A stretch of DNA of 23,393 nucleotides from the NCBI GenBank assembly GCA_001839685.1, contig MLAK01000660.1, forward strand, positions 1-23,393, given 5' to 3'. The stretch comes from Tritrichomonas foetus. Lineage: Eukaryota > Parabasalia > Tritrichomonadida > Tritrichomonadidae. The notes below the pieces were generated by a model, which saw only the letters and a program-made list of their open reading frames with translations, was not told where the DNA came from and ran no database searches. A program made the translations under genes and the position numbers. This document shows positions 8,934-17,017 of the stretch, one piece after another (the stretch's first letter is position 1; every line of letters starts with the position of its first letter).

Positions 8934-10187
8934 ATGATTCTACATCTTATTATCCGCGATATTTATCAAGTTATATGTGATACAGATATTGATGACGAAA
9001 GTCCGATTTCAGATTTGAAAGCAGTTATCGCTGATATCACCCAAAAATCGATGGAAGTATTAAATATAGTTTATAAAGGAGAACTTTTGGAAGATGAACG
9101 AACACTCGTTTCTTATAATATTGAAGACAACTCCACGCTTTTTGTATCAGTTAAAAAAGACTTAAAATCCGGCCAATTAGATCCATCGCCTCAAAAAAAA
9201 CAAACCAATGGACAATCCAATGGACTTTTCCCAGGTATTTTCGATTCACAGTTGCAAGGAAGTCTTACGAAGCTTATTCAAGACAATCCTTCGTTTTTCG
9301 CCGATATGATGAAATCATTCCCTGGCTTTCAGGAAATGGTTGAAAAAAATCCATCCATCCAGCACGCGTTGAACGACCCAGAAATGCTGAAGGAGACGCT
9401 CGGCCTGCTTTCAAATAATCAGACTCTCGCAAAAAGCATGGATTCTATGATGAACACAATTGAGAGCATTCCTGGCGGCATCAGTGCACTTTCGAAACAG
9501 ATCAACCAAATCCCAGATCCAATGAATGAAGTCCTCAACGCGTTCAAGCCGCCGCCCATTCCAACGAAAATTGATGAAAAACCGCCAGAAAAGCCATCAG
9601 AGGCACCTCTTCCGTTCGTGCCAGAATCACCTTATGGAAATAACATGTTTGGCATTATGCCGCCTTACATGCCGAGCCAGGATCCATACCCCATGTACGA
9701 CATGCCGAGTCAAGCAGACGATCCCACGTTAAATTCTACGTCAAATCCTTTTTCAAATCTTATGTCGAATCCCATGCTCAATCAAATGTTCAATCAATTA
9801 CCAAATGATGTGTCTAATCAAATGATGAATTCTACGCCACTTTCTTCTCCAGTGGTGGAGCAGATTAGCCCAATCCCAAAGGATGCACTAACACTTATCA
9901 CTAAAGGAATTGAACAGTGTAAGAAAGCAGGATTAGATATCGCAGACTTCCCAGGATGTGCATCACTTGTGAAGAGTTGTGAAGAACAAGCATCAACTAA
10001 CTTTTTCACTATGCCATTTGAGGAACTCAGAAAAATATACGCACCAAAATTACAACAGATGAATGAAATGGGTTTCTATGACAATGAAGAAAATCTACAG
10101 GCGCTGATTGAGTCAAATGGAGATTTAAACCTCGCAGTAATCAATATGTTGTCTAAAATGCGTGAAAATGTTATGGATAGTAAATAA
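8934..10187 (+). CDS. DSK2: Ubiquilin/Dsk2-type ubiquitin shuttle
   Basis: The 417-residue protein has the full ubiquilin order. An N-terminal ubiquitin-like domain starts right at the chosen Met (1-75, including VYKGELLEDERTL and YNIEDNSTLFV). An STI1-like helical region follows at about 100-205 (DNPSFFADMMKSFPGFQEM, NDPEMLKETLGLL). Next is a Pro/Met/Asn-rich linker at 205-310. The C-terminal UBA domain spans about 367-410 (LQQMNEMGFYDNEENLQAL). By family knowledge the UBL docks on the proteasome, the UBA binds ubiquitin chains, and the STI1 region holds hydrophobic clients, acting in cytosol and nucleus. Length is below human ubiquilins (about 590) and near yeast Dsk2 (373). The UBL beginning at Met1 decides the start over the longer open frame. 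The stop reads TAAATAAAG, so TAAA overlaps the stop. Confidence 0.93.
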   Translation: MILHLIIRDIYQVICDTDIDDESPISDLKAVIADITQKSMEVLNIVYKGELLEDERTLVSYNIEDNSTLFVSVKKDLKSGQLDPSPQKKQTNGQSNGLFPGIFDSQLQGSLTKLIQDNPSFFADMMKSFPGFQEMVEKNPSIQHALNDPEMLKETLGLLSNNQTLAKSMDSMMNTIESIPGGISALSKQINQIPDPMNEVLNAFKPPPIPTKIDEKPPEKPSEAPLPFVPESPYGNNMFGIMPPYMPSQDPYPMYDMPSQADDPTLNSTSNPFSNLMSNPMLNQMFNQLPNDVSNQMMNSTPLSSPVVEQISPIPKDALTLITKGIEQCKKAGLDIADFPGCASLVKSCEEQASTNFFTMPFEELRKIYAPKLQQMNEMGFYDNEENLQALIESNGDLNLAVINMLSKMRENVMDSK

Positions 10188-10450
10188 AGATCTGTAAATA
10201 ATAATTTTATTTTATTTTTCCATGAAATTTCTTTCACAGTTCGATAATTGAAGGAACCCATTAGAATTTCAGGTATTCAAAATAGCTCTGGAATCAAATA
10301 AATATGAAAAAAGAATCAAATAAAAATAATCAACTCCCGAATAATCACGTTTATTAAACATAATATTATATCACTTTCGCACTTTCTTTAAAAAAAGTAA
10401 AATTCTATATATCAAAAACTTCTACAAGGTACCATATAAAACTATTTCTT

Positions 10451-11350
10451 TCATGTTTGATCAGCGTTTCCCATCATGTAATTTTGCCCATACATGTTTC
10501 CCATTTGGTAACTTGCAGCAAACATTCTCTTCCATGCCATCAAATTCGGCTGCATATTTTTCACTGTATCACTGATTTTATTTGCTTCAACAAAAGGATT
10601 CTGTCTCCGAATAGATTGATAAATTAAAGAATTGACTGTTTGGATTGATGGATCATTGATTCCATTATTGAAATCCACTGTGAAATCGTTATTGAATTCA
10701 TATTCTTCTGCTTCTTCTTCCTCTTCTTCTTGGCTTTTATCTTCAGAGTTTTCTTCTTCATTTTTTGGATCAAAAAAGTTACTTGGAAGCAGAAAATCGA
10801 CAGTAATTTCTTTTATTTCTTTTTCTTTTATTTCTTTTTCGTTTGATTCTTTTTTTTCTGGATTTGATTTATTATAATTGAGGAATTTGTCTTTTTCTTC
10901 AAACGACAAAAGTTCCCATTGGCGACAAATTTCAGCGGTTTCTTCGATTGAAGGATTTTCGCCAATATTTTTGTTGTTTTCATTATAAAATTGGAAAAAT
11001 GAAGATGTTTTTAAATCCAGAAGATTATTTAAGGGCTCTTCTGAATTTTCCGGAGTTGCTTTCAAGTTTTTGCTATCTTCCAAATCATCGTTTTTTTTGT
11101 CACGAATATTGTTGGTATTGATAGTAGTGAACTCAATACTTTGATTGCTATTATTTGAATTATTGTTATCACAATCATTGTTGTTGTTACTGCTGGTTGT
11201 TTCAATGATTTGATCATTATTTGAATTGTTATTATTACGATTATTATATCGATTATTGATTATGTTAAGCCAAAGGTTATTACCGCTAGTGTTGATACCA
11301 GCATAATTACGGCTGCTGTTCCAAGGGTTATTAATGTTATTCAAATTCAT
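10451..11350 (-). CDS. Asn-rich protein with HMG-box-like domain
   Basis: The product has 299 residues. Residues 1-80 are an Asn-rich low-complexity region. About 114-165 resembles an HMG box: SSFFQFYNEN, then ENPS, then ICRQWELLSFEEKDKFLNY, with the Phe/Trp core and the typical xWxxLSxEEKxxF motif. A Lys/Glu-rich segment (165-182) and an acidic run (200-218, mostly Glu) follow, like the acidic tails of HMGB proteins. A C-terminal helical, Met-rich block closes the protein (240-299, RRQNPFVEANKI, WKRMFAASYQMG). HMG boxes bend or bind DNA in chromatin and transcription, so a nuclear role is inferred. The box is short and lacks the usual basic start, so DNA binding is not assured. It converges with ubiquilin, 263 bp apart. 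A 49-bp palindromic element lies 49 bp upstream of its ATG. Confidence 0.65.
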   Translation of the reverse strand: MNLNNINNPWNSSRNYAGINTSGNNLWLNIINNRYNNRNNNNSNNDQIIETTSSNNNNDCDNNNSNNSNQSIEFTTINTNNIRDKKNDDLEDSKNLKATPENSEEPLNNLLDLKTSSFFQFYNENNKNIGENPSIEETAEICRQWELLSFEEKDKFLNYNKSNPEKKESNEKEIKEKEIKEITVDFLLPSNFFDPKNEEENSEDKSQEEEEEEAEEYEFNNDFTVDFNNGINDPSIQTVNSLIYQSIRRQNPFVEANKISDTVKNMQPNLMAWKRMFAASYQMGNMYGQNYMMGNADQT

Positions 11351-11398
11351 GAAATAGGAATCCGAATTAGAAAATTATGAAATGGAACTGTTTTTATC

Positions 11399-11447
11399 GT
11401 GAACATTTAAGGTCAAATGAAAAGTCAAATTAACGAAAAGTGTTCAC
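11399..11447 (-). repeat. 49-bp imperfect palindrome, copy A
   Basis: The element starts GTGAACATTTAAGG and ends AACGAAAAGTGTTCAC. Its reverse complement matches 14557-14605 at 46 of 49 positions. Each copy is itself an imperfect palindrome bounded by GTGAACA and TGTTCAC. It lies 49 bp upstream of the HMG-like gene on that gene's strand side. It may be a paired transcription-factor site or a tiny mobile element; no target-site duplication was evident. Confidence 0.75.
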
Positions 11448-11581
11448 AGTATTAAAGATGACACTTTATTTTCATTAATGTAGGCGAATTATTTCACCTT
11501 CAAAAGCATGAATTCGAAAAGACGAAAATCGAAAAAAACATTTTTACTCTACCATTCCTATGATTTCTTAATACAATAGCC

Positions 11582-12319
11582 TTATGCAGCACCACTGCTC
11601 TCATTTTGGCTAATATTTTCTTGATTTGCCGAATCAAAAGTGAAGTCATTTTGATTCTGATGATCACTTAACATTTCATGCGAACTTTGATTTTCATCTT
11701 CTTGTTGATCATAACCATGACCATTCTGTTGTTTACTAAGCAAATATTGTTTATCATCAATATCTTTTATCATAAACAAAGCTGTGAATAAAATTGCAAA
11801 TGATGCAAGCCAAGCACCAAAGATTCCTGCCAAAACAGCATTTGCGTCAACAGTTTTTCTTAGAATGTATCTTTTCTTTGAATATTGTGTTGAATATTTA
11901 CTTAAAAAGGAAATCACATTATTCTGATTATTATTTCTGACGCAATAATCTGTTATTTCTTGGTAGGCTCGATCGGCTGAACTGTATGATGATAATGATA
12001 AACATATGCAACAAAGAACGAGTGAAACCGTCGTGAGAACAATATATAATTGATACGCCATTTTTTCGTATATAATCTTGATTTGAAGTATCGATAGTAT
12101 GTTAAAAGCGAATGAACTTAGCGATAGGAGTAATAAAAAGAATGTAGCAATAAATAAGGAGCTTCCAACCGATTTTAACCAAATTGAATCTGCTAATAAA
12201 ATGAGCCAGTATATTGAAAAAGCGGCTGAGCAAAGTGGGAGGACGAAGCTCATGAGTATCATCCAAAAGGCAACTTTTCCTTTGATGCCTTGCTCTGATA
12301 GTCCCAAAACTTCATTCAT
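11582..12319 (-). CDS. Four-transmembrane protein, tetraspanin-like
   Basis: The gene encodes 245 residues from ATG at 12317-12319; the longer open frame to 12346 begins with TTG and is not used. Four hydrophobic helices are clear at about 17-42, 51-78, 88-111 and 160-184. The third contains CCICL. The TM3-TM4 loop (112-159) is the longest, and the cytosolic-type tail (185-245) is Gln/Asn/Asp/Ser-rich. This topology fits tetraspanins. However, the loop has only one Cys (C126) and no CCG motif, and it is shorter than a typical large extracellular loop, so membership is uncertain. Tetraspanins organise membrane protein assemblies at the plasma membrane or vesicles; this role is family knowledge, not shown here. 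The stop is TAA. Confidence 0.65.
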   Translation of the reverse strand: MNEVLGLSEQGIKGKVAFWMILMSFVLPLCSAAFSIYWLILLADSIWLKSVGSSLFIATFFLLLLSLSSFAFNILSILQIKIIYEKMAYQLYIVLTTVSLVLCCICLSLSSYSSADRAYQEITDYCVRNNNQNNVISFLSKYSTQYSKKRYILRKTVDANAVLAGIFGAWLASFAILFTALFMIKDIDDKQYLLSKQQNGHGYDQQEDENQSSHEMLSDHQNQNDFTFDSANQENISQNESSGAA

Positions 12320-12825
12320 GGAAATATAAAATCTGTACGTTTGCAAATTCAGAATTTTTATTGAATTATTTGATTAATCATATAGAACGAATTCAATGAA
12401 TTCAATATGATGTTTTCAATCGAAACTTTTTAAATGAATTCAAAATTTTCTGTAAACTCGATATTTTTTTCTTATTTATAGTAGTATCATGTCCATTTTA
12501 TTTTTTATAATATGTGACAAATCGTCCATTACATGAATTTTATTTGTCATGTTAAAAACATAGCGATAAAAAGATGAATTCGTGATCATTTTAGTCCACT
12601 TCCAAAGATAATGCAATTTGATGAATCTTCATCCCCAGATCTCAAATTGAGAATAATTTTGATTGCTTTTGAACTCATTCGTTTATTTTCGTCAAATATA
12701 ATTGAACATTAAAAACTGAGGTTCGCTCGATAATTCAGGAAATTTGGAAAGATTTAAATGAATAATGAATTTAATATTTTATTAAAAACAACATAATATC
12801 TAATAATAATTAATAAACTAAAACA
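12320..12825. other. Intergenic, PMT end to membrane-protein start
   Basis: This 506-bp AT-rich gap lies between two minus-strand genes. Near 12781-12820 the minus strand carries several TTATTA/TAATAA stretches that could serve 3' end formation for the PMT gene. No coding frame, tRNA or repeat was recognised. Confidence 0.4.
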
Positions 12826-14328
12826 CTATATAACTAGAACTCCTTTCGTATCGATTTGCCCTTTGCTATTTCCACTTTCTCGACTTAATCTTTGATGTAC
12901 AGAATCACCATGAATCCAATTTTGATTCCATATTGTCACTCTCTTGTCATAAGCTGGTGTTCCATAACAATAAGAAGACCACAAGAAGAATCCTGAGAAA
13001 GCCAAAAAGCAAGTTATCACTGAAACAAAACCTCTCAAAAATTTAGGCAAATATAAATCAATACAGGCACCAAAAGAAAGGCATCCAAACATCAAAGGGA
13101 TTAAATAATGGTATAAATACATACTCCTAGGAATTAGAAAGAAAGGAAAATACGAAACAGCCCATCCAATTGTAAAGCGAAGTGAAATGAGCCATTTTTT
13201 ATGATTCTTTCCAAACAAAACTGCCCAAACACCAAAAAATGCTAAATAATATGAAAAAACATTTCCCATGCATGCAACTTCTTGATTTCCATTCAAAAAG
13301 AATGCAACACGAATATCATTCAATAGTGGCCAAGCAATTGGACGACTTTGATAAGGATGAAATTGTGTTATATGCATGTTACCAGTATGCATGATAACAG
13401 ATAACATTACTGATCTCCAAATTAATGAATGACCAGACACTCTAACACCCCAAATTTGGTGACCAATTAAATTTGTATCAACAAGTTGTTTCTTCATCTC
13501 TTCATTCAAATATCCAGTGCCCTGCCCTGTATAAGGAAGTAAAGCAAAATGAATAATAAAAGATATAAAATAAACCGAAATAGCAGTTAATCCAAGAGTT
13601 AATCCACGAATTATGAGTTCACTGACAAATTGAGGAGTAATTGAGTTATGTTGACAATATAATTCCATGATGTGATATAAACCATTTAATGCGCAAAGTC
13701 CCCAAGCTGTGTTTTTACAACTACAAGCTGCACCGAGTGAAAGCCCTGATAAAAATTGCCATAGTCTGAATTCAAAAGTATCTCTGGGTATAGAAAACCC
13801 ATAACAAAATATTAGAATGTGCAAACAAGTGAAGAAATGTAGCAGTCCATCACTTAAAATAAAGCGCCCTTCGCATAATAAAGATGTATCAAAGCATACT
13901 AATGATGCTGCTGCAAATGATGCACATTTGCTGAATGAGGAAAAGCGCATAGCGAGATATAATAATGGTGAGCACATTGATGAAAAAAACGCCGGAGTGA
14001 TTCTAAGTGGTACATACGTTCCCTCAGAATAGGCGCTACCTGTGTCGTTTTCGAAATGAATATTTCCGTCGTATTCAGACAAATTTGCCATCAGAAACAT
14101 AATGAGCTTTCCAAGTGGTGGATGAATATCGAAAAAGAATCTGGATTGAGTGTACCAATTCGTGAAATTACCAAAATGAACTTCGTCGAACGTGACATGC
14201 GCGGGATGTTGAATTATCCATAAATGTGTCCAAAAAGAGACAATGCAAAGGCCAAAGACAATGTAAGTGTCGATAGTTTCGAATTTAGGCGTGGTTTGGA
14301 TTAATTGGCCCTTTACATTAAATTTCAT
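12826..14328 (-). CDS. PMT: Protein O-mannosyltransferase (GT39), MIR-less
   Basis: The protein has 500 residues with about ten hydrophobic helices. The PMT fingerprint is plain. The Asp-Glu pair follows TM1 in VTFDEVHFGNF (D48, E49). FFFDIHPPLGKL lies at 64-75, CEGRFILSDGLLHF at 152-165, SCKNTAWG at 203-210, and HPYQSRPIAWPLL at 324-336 near the luminal loop. These enzymes move mannose from dolichyl-phosphate-mannose to Ser/Thr of proteins entering the ER; the Asp-Glu pair is in the active site. Fungal and animal members are about 700-900 residues because a MIR domain sits in the large loop. Here that loop is only about 265-340 and no MIR domain fits. The start is the first ATG, the stop is TAG. 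The catalytic core seems intact; activity and acceptor are inferred. Confidence 0.9.
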   Translation of the reverse strand: MKFNVKGQLIQTTPKFETIDTYIVFGLCIVSFWTHLWIIQHPAHVTFDEVHFGNFTNWYTQSRFFFDIHPPLGKLIMFLMANLSEYDGNIHFENDTGSAYSEGTYVPLRITPAFFSSMCSPLLYLAMRFSSFSKCASFAAASLVCFDTSLLCEGRFILSDGLLHFFTCLHILIFCYGFSIPRDTFEFRLWQFLSGLSLGAACSCKNTAWGLCALNGLYHIMELYCQHNSITPQFVSELIIRGLTLGLTAISVYFISFIIHFALLPYTGQGTGYLNEEMKKQLVDTNLIGHQIWGVRVSGHSLIWRSVMLSVIMHTGNMHITQFHPYQSRPIAWPLLNDIRVAFFLNGNQEVACMGNVFSYYLAFFGVWAVLFGKNHKKWLISLRFTIGWAVSYFPFFLIPRSMYLYHYLIPLMFGCLSFGACIDLYLPKFLRGFVSVITCFLAFSGFFLWSSYCYGTPAYDKRVTIWNQNWIHGDSVHQRLSRESGNSKGQIDTKGVLVI

Positions 14329-14412
14329 TTAAGAATTTTAAACGGTCTCCAATCATCATTCATCCATCAATATTTTTGATGTTATCTCATATCATCATTC
14401 AACTTTGTATTT

Positions 14413-14413
<1 letters not shown>

Positions 14414-14447
<34 letters not shown>
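14414..14447. repeat. Uninterrupted 34-base T homopolymer
   Basis: Thirty-four T residues run without interruption, 86 bp upstream of the PMT start on the opposite reading of that gene (poly-A in its 5' flank). Its exact length is prone to sequencing error. It may act as a nucleosome-excluding dA:dT tract in the PMT promoter, which is inference. Confidence 0.9.
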
Positions 14448-14448
<1 letters not shown>

Positions 14449-14556
14449 ATAAATACTATAAAATGTTTATGTGTGAAGTGATAGTGTTTTCGAGTCATTC
14501 TTTGAACGAAGAAGATGTGAGTTTACACACAAATTTAAAGTCCGACGAATATCACC

Positions 14557-14605
14557 GTGAACACTTTTCGTTAATTTGACCTTTCATTTGACGTAAAATG
14601 TTCAC
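14557..14605 (+). repeat. 49-bp imperfect palindrome, copy B
   Basis: The element starts GTGAACACTTTTCGTTAA and ends GTAAAATGTTCAC. It is the reverse-complement partner of 11399-11447 (46/49 identical). It lies about 230 bp upstream of the PMT start and 170 bp beyond the PCNA stop. Just after it comes ACACTTTATT with ATCATTT; the other copy is followed by a similar ACACTTTATT, so similarity may extend slightly past the core. Confidence 0.75.
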
Positions 14606-14778
14606 AGAAACACTTTATTATATCATTTGATGTGATTGAATCTTTACAAATAAAGTAACTTTAGTGAAAACTTTTCACTGAAAAGTAACAATAATACAAA
14701 GTACTATTAAAGCTCAAGTTGAAATGACTTATTTCATATATAAAATTTGGAATAAAAAAGAAATTATTTTTTATTAAT

Positions 14779-15573
14779 TTAAATTTCATCTTCTGAGCCA
14801 GAATCCTCGACTTTCGGTGCTAGGTAAAATCGGACAAAACCGCCTTCATTCATGTCATATTCAACAAGAAGCGGGAAGTGAGGCGAGAAACAAAGTGTGA
14901 CTCTGTTTGCAAGTGCTGACGACCCCGAAATGACTTTCAAATATCTCAATGCATAGGACACCTTACATTCTTCACTTACATCAATTTCAATTTCTTCATC
15001 TGCATTCTCAGCTGGTCCCCCTGATGTGAAAGTTGTACTGGAATTGAATGTGGATGCAGAAACAGAAAAAGTGACGGATCCCTCATTACATCGAACAACA
15101 ACAGAATCATCAACTTCTGCTAAACTTTTAACAAGTTTACTTAGGGCGTTCGAACTAAATGTAAGTTTAGCTCTGTATGTATGTTCAGGGATAGAAACAG
15201 CATCAGCGTCAACATCGATTGGCTTTAATTTGAATTTTGTGATTTTATCATCTGTTGGAGCGGCAAGTTGAATTTCAATATCTTCCTTTTCTTTTTCAGT
15301 TCTGATTGTTAAAACATCATTTGAACCAGCACTTTTAAGTACTTTAACAAGCGTTTCAACATTGAAGCTAAGCGACAGGCCTCCTTCGCAACTATACGTT
15401 TCAAAGCAGCTTTCTGGAAGGTCAATTGAAATAAGCGAGACGTGGCTGACGTCCATTGCTTGAAGATTCATTCCATTTGAATCGCATTCGAAAGTAATCT
15501 CTTCGACGAGACCTTTTAAGCTATCTACAATCCTTCTGAAGAAGTGTGCTTGATGAAAAACGATTTCGACCAT
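14779..15573 (-). CDS. PCNA: PCNA, DNA sliding clamp
   Basis: The 264-residue product has the PCNA length and both clamp domains. Landmarks include LQAMDVSHVSLISIDL (37-52), the interdomain connector around 118-131 (PIDVDADAVSIPEH), YALRYLKV (207-214) and the C-terminal LAPKVEDSGSEDE (251-263). PCNA forms a trimeric ring around DNA that tethers polymerases and binds PIP-box partners through the connector and C-terminus. Alignment with animal PCNA is gap-free through the second domain's start, so VVVRCNEGSVTFSVS lines up with the segment holding Lys164. Here residue 164 is Glu and residue 168 is Thr, so the conserved ubiquitin/SUMO acceptor is absent. The start is the first ATG. TAA is followed by A (TAAA). 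It is divergent from eIF4E, 160 bp apart. Confidence 0.97.
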   Translation of the reverse strand: MVEIVFHQAHFFRRIVDSLKGLVEEITFECDSNGMNLQAMDVSHVSLISIDLPESCFETYSCEGGLSLSFNVETLVKVLKSAGSNDVLTIRTEKEKEDIEIQLAAPTDDKITKFKLKPIDVDADAVSIPEHTYRAKLTFSSNALSKLVKSLAEVDDSVVVRCNEGSVTFSVSASTFNSSTTFTSGGPAENADEEIEIDVSEECKVSYALRYLKVISGSSALANRVTLCFSPHFPLLVEYDMNEGGFVRFYLAPKVEDSGSEDEI

Positions 15574-15733
15574 AAATAAACCTTGTTTTTTTGGATGAAC
15601 ACTTTTTTGTGAGATTTCACCTTCCTATTTCTTAAACGTACATCACAATGACCATTTATAAATTTAATTATCTTCTTAAATTATCAAAAGGAAGATTATT
15701 TTTGATTGAAGAAATTGACTTGATGAATTCATC
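15574..15733. promoter_or_regulatory. Shared divergent upstream region, PCNA / eIF4E
   Basis: Only 160 bp separate the two ATGs, so both promoters must lie here unless they extend into the neighbour. On the PCNA side the minus strand carries AAAAAAGTGTTCATCC about 20-35 bases before the ATG, echoing AAAAGTGTTCAC at the end of the 49-bp palindromes near the HMG-like and PMT genes. TCTCACA further upstream fits the trichomonad initiator TCA-Y-W. Assignment as promoter is by position. Confidence 0.5.
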
Positions 15734-16444
15734 ATGAGTGGCGGTTATACATTTACTTATTCGCCAGTCGAAAGCGGAAAGAAATCAGCCGAAGTTTCCA
15801 TAGCCAATATGGAAACAATTGATCAATTTAATGATGCAATTATTTCCCTTGACTTATCAAAATATTCAAATTATCAGGTCGCACTATATCACACTGGAAC
15901 GACCCTCGAATGGGAAAATTCTGTCAACAAAAACGGTGGACGCTTTTCTTTGTTCTTCGATTCCAAGATTTACGCCTTTAGAACTTTTTGTGTATTAATC
16001 GTCGATTGGTTCAATAAATCCTTTGAATTTCATAACCATATCGTTGGATCTCTCGTTTCAATTAAATCACAATTCGCAAATGTTCAAATTTGGGTTGATG
16101 ACGGATTCGATTCCAAATTATTGGCACAAAGATATCAATACCTTGTCGACTGGCTTAAGAATTTCGCTGATATCCAAAATACAGACAGATATGAAATCGA
16201 ATTTCATGTCCATCCAACATATCGCACATATAATACATCTGCACAAGAAGTTCGCTCGCAAGCGAATTCAATTGCGTCTTTCACAACACGAGTGAAGCAA
16301 CTTAGTAATGGTGATGAGGATGGATCAGAATGCTGCCCTCCTGTGTTTAATTATGATGTCGCAGTTGCCCATAAGCGATCTCGCAAGGAAAGGAGGAGCA
16401 AAAAGTCCTACGTAGACCTATTTACTGCATCTGGTGCATACTAG
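15734..16444 (+). CDS. eIF4E: Divergent eIF4E-family cap-binding protein
   Basis: The 236-residue product keeps the core eIF4E signature LEWENSVNKNGGRF (58-71), matching WEDEKNKRGGRW of animal eIF4E; W60-E61 correspond to human W102-E103. NVQIW (116-120) aligns with the segment holding W166, and HIVGSLVSIK (102-111) with the CGAVVNVR strand. Family members bind the mRNA 7-methylguanosine cap by stacking it between W56 and W102. In the aligned N-terminal part (GKKSAEVSIANMETIDQF, 15-32) neither W56 nor W73 is present (the latter position is N33). Cap stacking and eIF4G docking may therefore differ. The tail is strongly basic (HKRSRKERRSKK), like a nuclear localisation signal, and absent from canonical eIF4E. 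The start is the first ATG; the stop is TAG. It could be a specialised paralogue rather than the main initiation factor. Confidence 0.85.
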   Translation: MSGGYTFTYSPVESGKKSAEVSIANMETIDQFNDAIISLDLSKYSNYQVALYHTGTTLEWENSVNKNGGRFSLFFDSKIYAFRTFCVLIVDWFNKSFEFHNHIVGSLVSIKSQFANVQIWVDDGFDSKLLAQRYQYLVDWLKNFADIQNTDRYEIEFHVHPTYRTYNTSAQEVRSQANSIASFTTRVKQLSNGDEDGSECCPPVFNYDVAVAHKRSRKERRSKKSYVDLFTASGAY

Positions 16445-16540
16445 CATGTGATTTTTATTATTATTCATTGAAAAATTGTTGTTATTATAAATATTTCATC
16501 TATCCAACACTTTTTTTGTCTCATTTACATGTGAATATTT

Positions 16541-16742
16541 TTTTGTCGTTACTGTAAATTATTAGCATAATCATAATAAATTACTCTCTATCGATCAAAC
16601 ATTCGCTGGAAACTATGGAAAGCGAAATGATAAATAATTTACAGTCAGTAATGAAACTAGATCGACCGCAGGGAGGTCTAGAAAAACAACCGCTTTTACG
16701 TTACTGACTATTTAAAGTAATGACAAAATAACATTTCGCGCC
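16541..16742. other. Cluster of nested inverted repeats, possible ncRNA or MITE
   Basis: Between the convergent eIF4E and GAF genes lie several paired arms. TTTTGTCGTTACTGTAAA (16541-16558) pairs with 16711-16728 at 16/18. CTGTAAATTATT (16552-16563) pairs exactly with 16633-16644. AGTCAGTAA (16643-16651) pairs exactly with 16701-16709. Small hairpins lie inside, including ATTCGCT (16601-16607) with AGCGAAAT (16621-16628), and CTAG/ACC with GGT/CTAG near 16658-16680. TTTCGCGCC at 16734-16742 matches an E2F-type site. No target-site duplication was found for the outer arms. A structured RNA gene or a palindromic mobile remnant are both possible. Confidence 0.5.
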
Positions 16743-17017
16743 ATCATTATTAACATTTCAATCGAAAGAAATGTGTTTATTTTAAGAAAAATAACATTCC
16801 ACTTTTCATAATTTCTACTAAATGTTACTAAACACGTTTGACTTACCTAATATTAAATTAAATAAATTTTTGATTGAGAGTAATTTATTTAGATTATAAC
16901 CAAAAGTTCTTTGTTTTGTTTCATTGAGAATCATGGAAATTAATTTGCTGATAAAATAACAGCTTACTCGTAGAAAAGATAGAAAGAAGAAATATATAAT
17001 TTAGAATATATACCATT
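16743..17017. other. Remaining convergent intergenic sequence
   Basis: This AT-rich stretch lies between the palindrome cluster and the stop of the GAF gene. Apart from the TAAA at the GAF stop on the minus strand, nothing was recognised. Confidence 0.3.

Noticed and set aside
9887..9896. ACTAACAC resembling the trichomonad 3' intron motif
   Set aside because: It is not followed by ACAG, and the ubiquilin frame reads through it without interruption.
10632..10877. Ser-rich open frame opposite the HMG-like gene
   Set aside because: Its Ser run is the antisense of the acidic Glu/Asp codons of the minus-strand gene.
14376..14579. 67-codon frame crossing the T homopolymer
   Set aside because: The Phe run is just the poly-T tract, and the remainder overlaps the 49-bp palindrome; no protein-like features.
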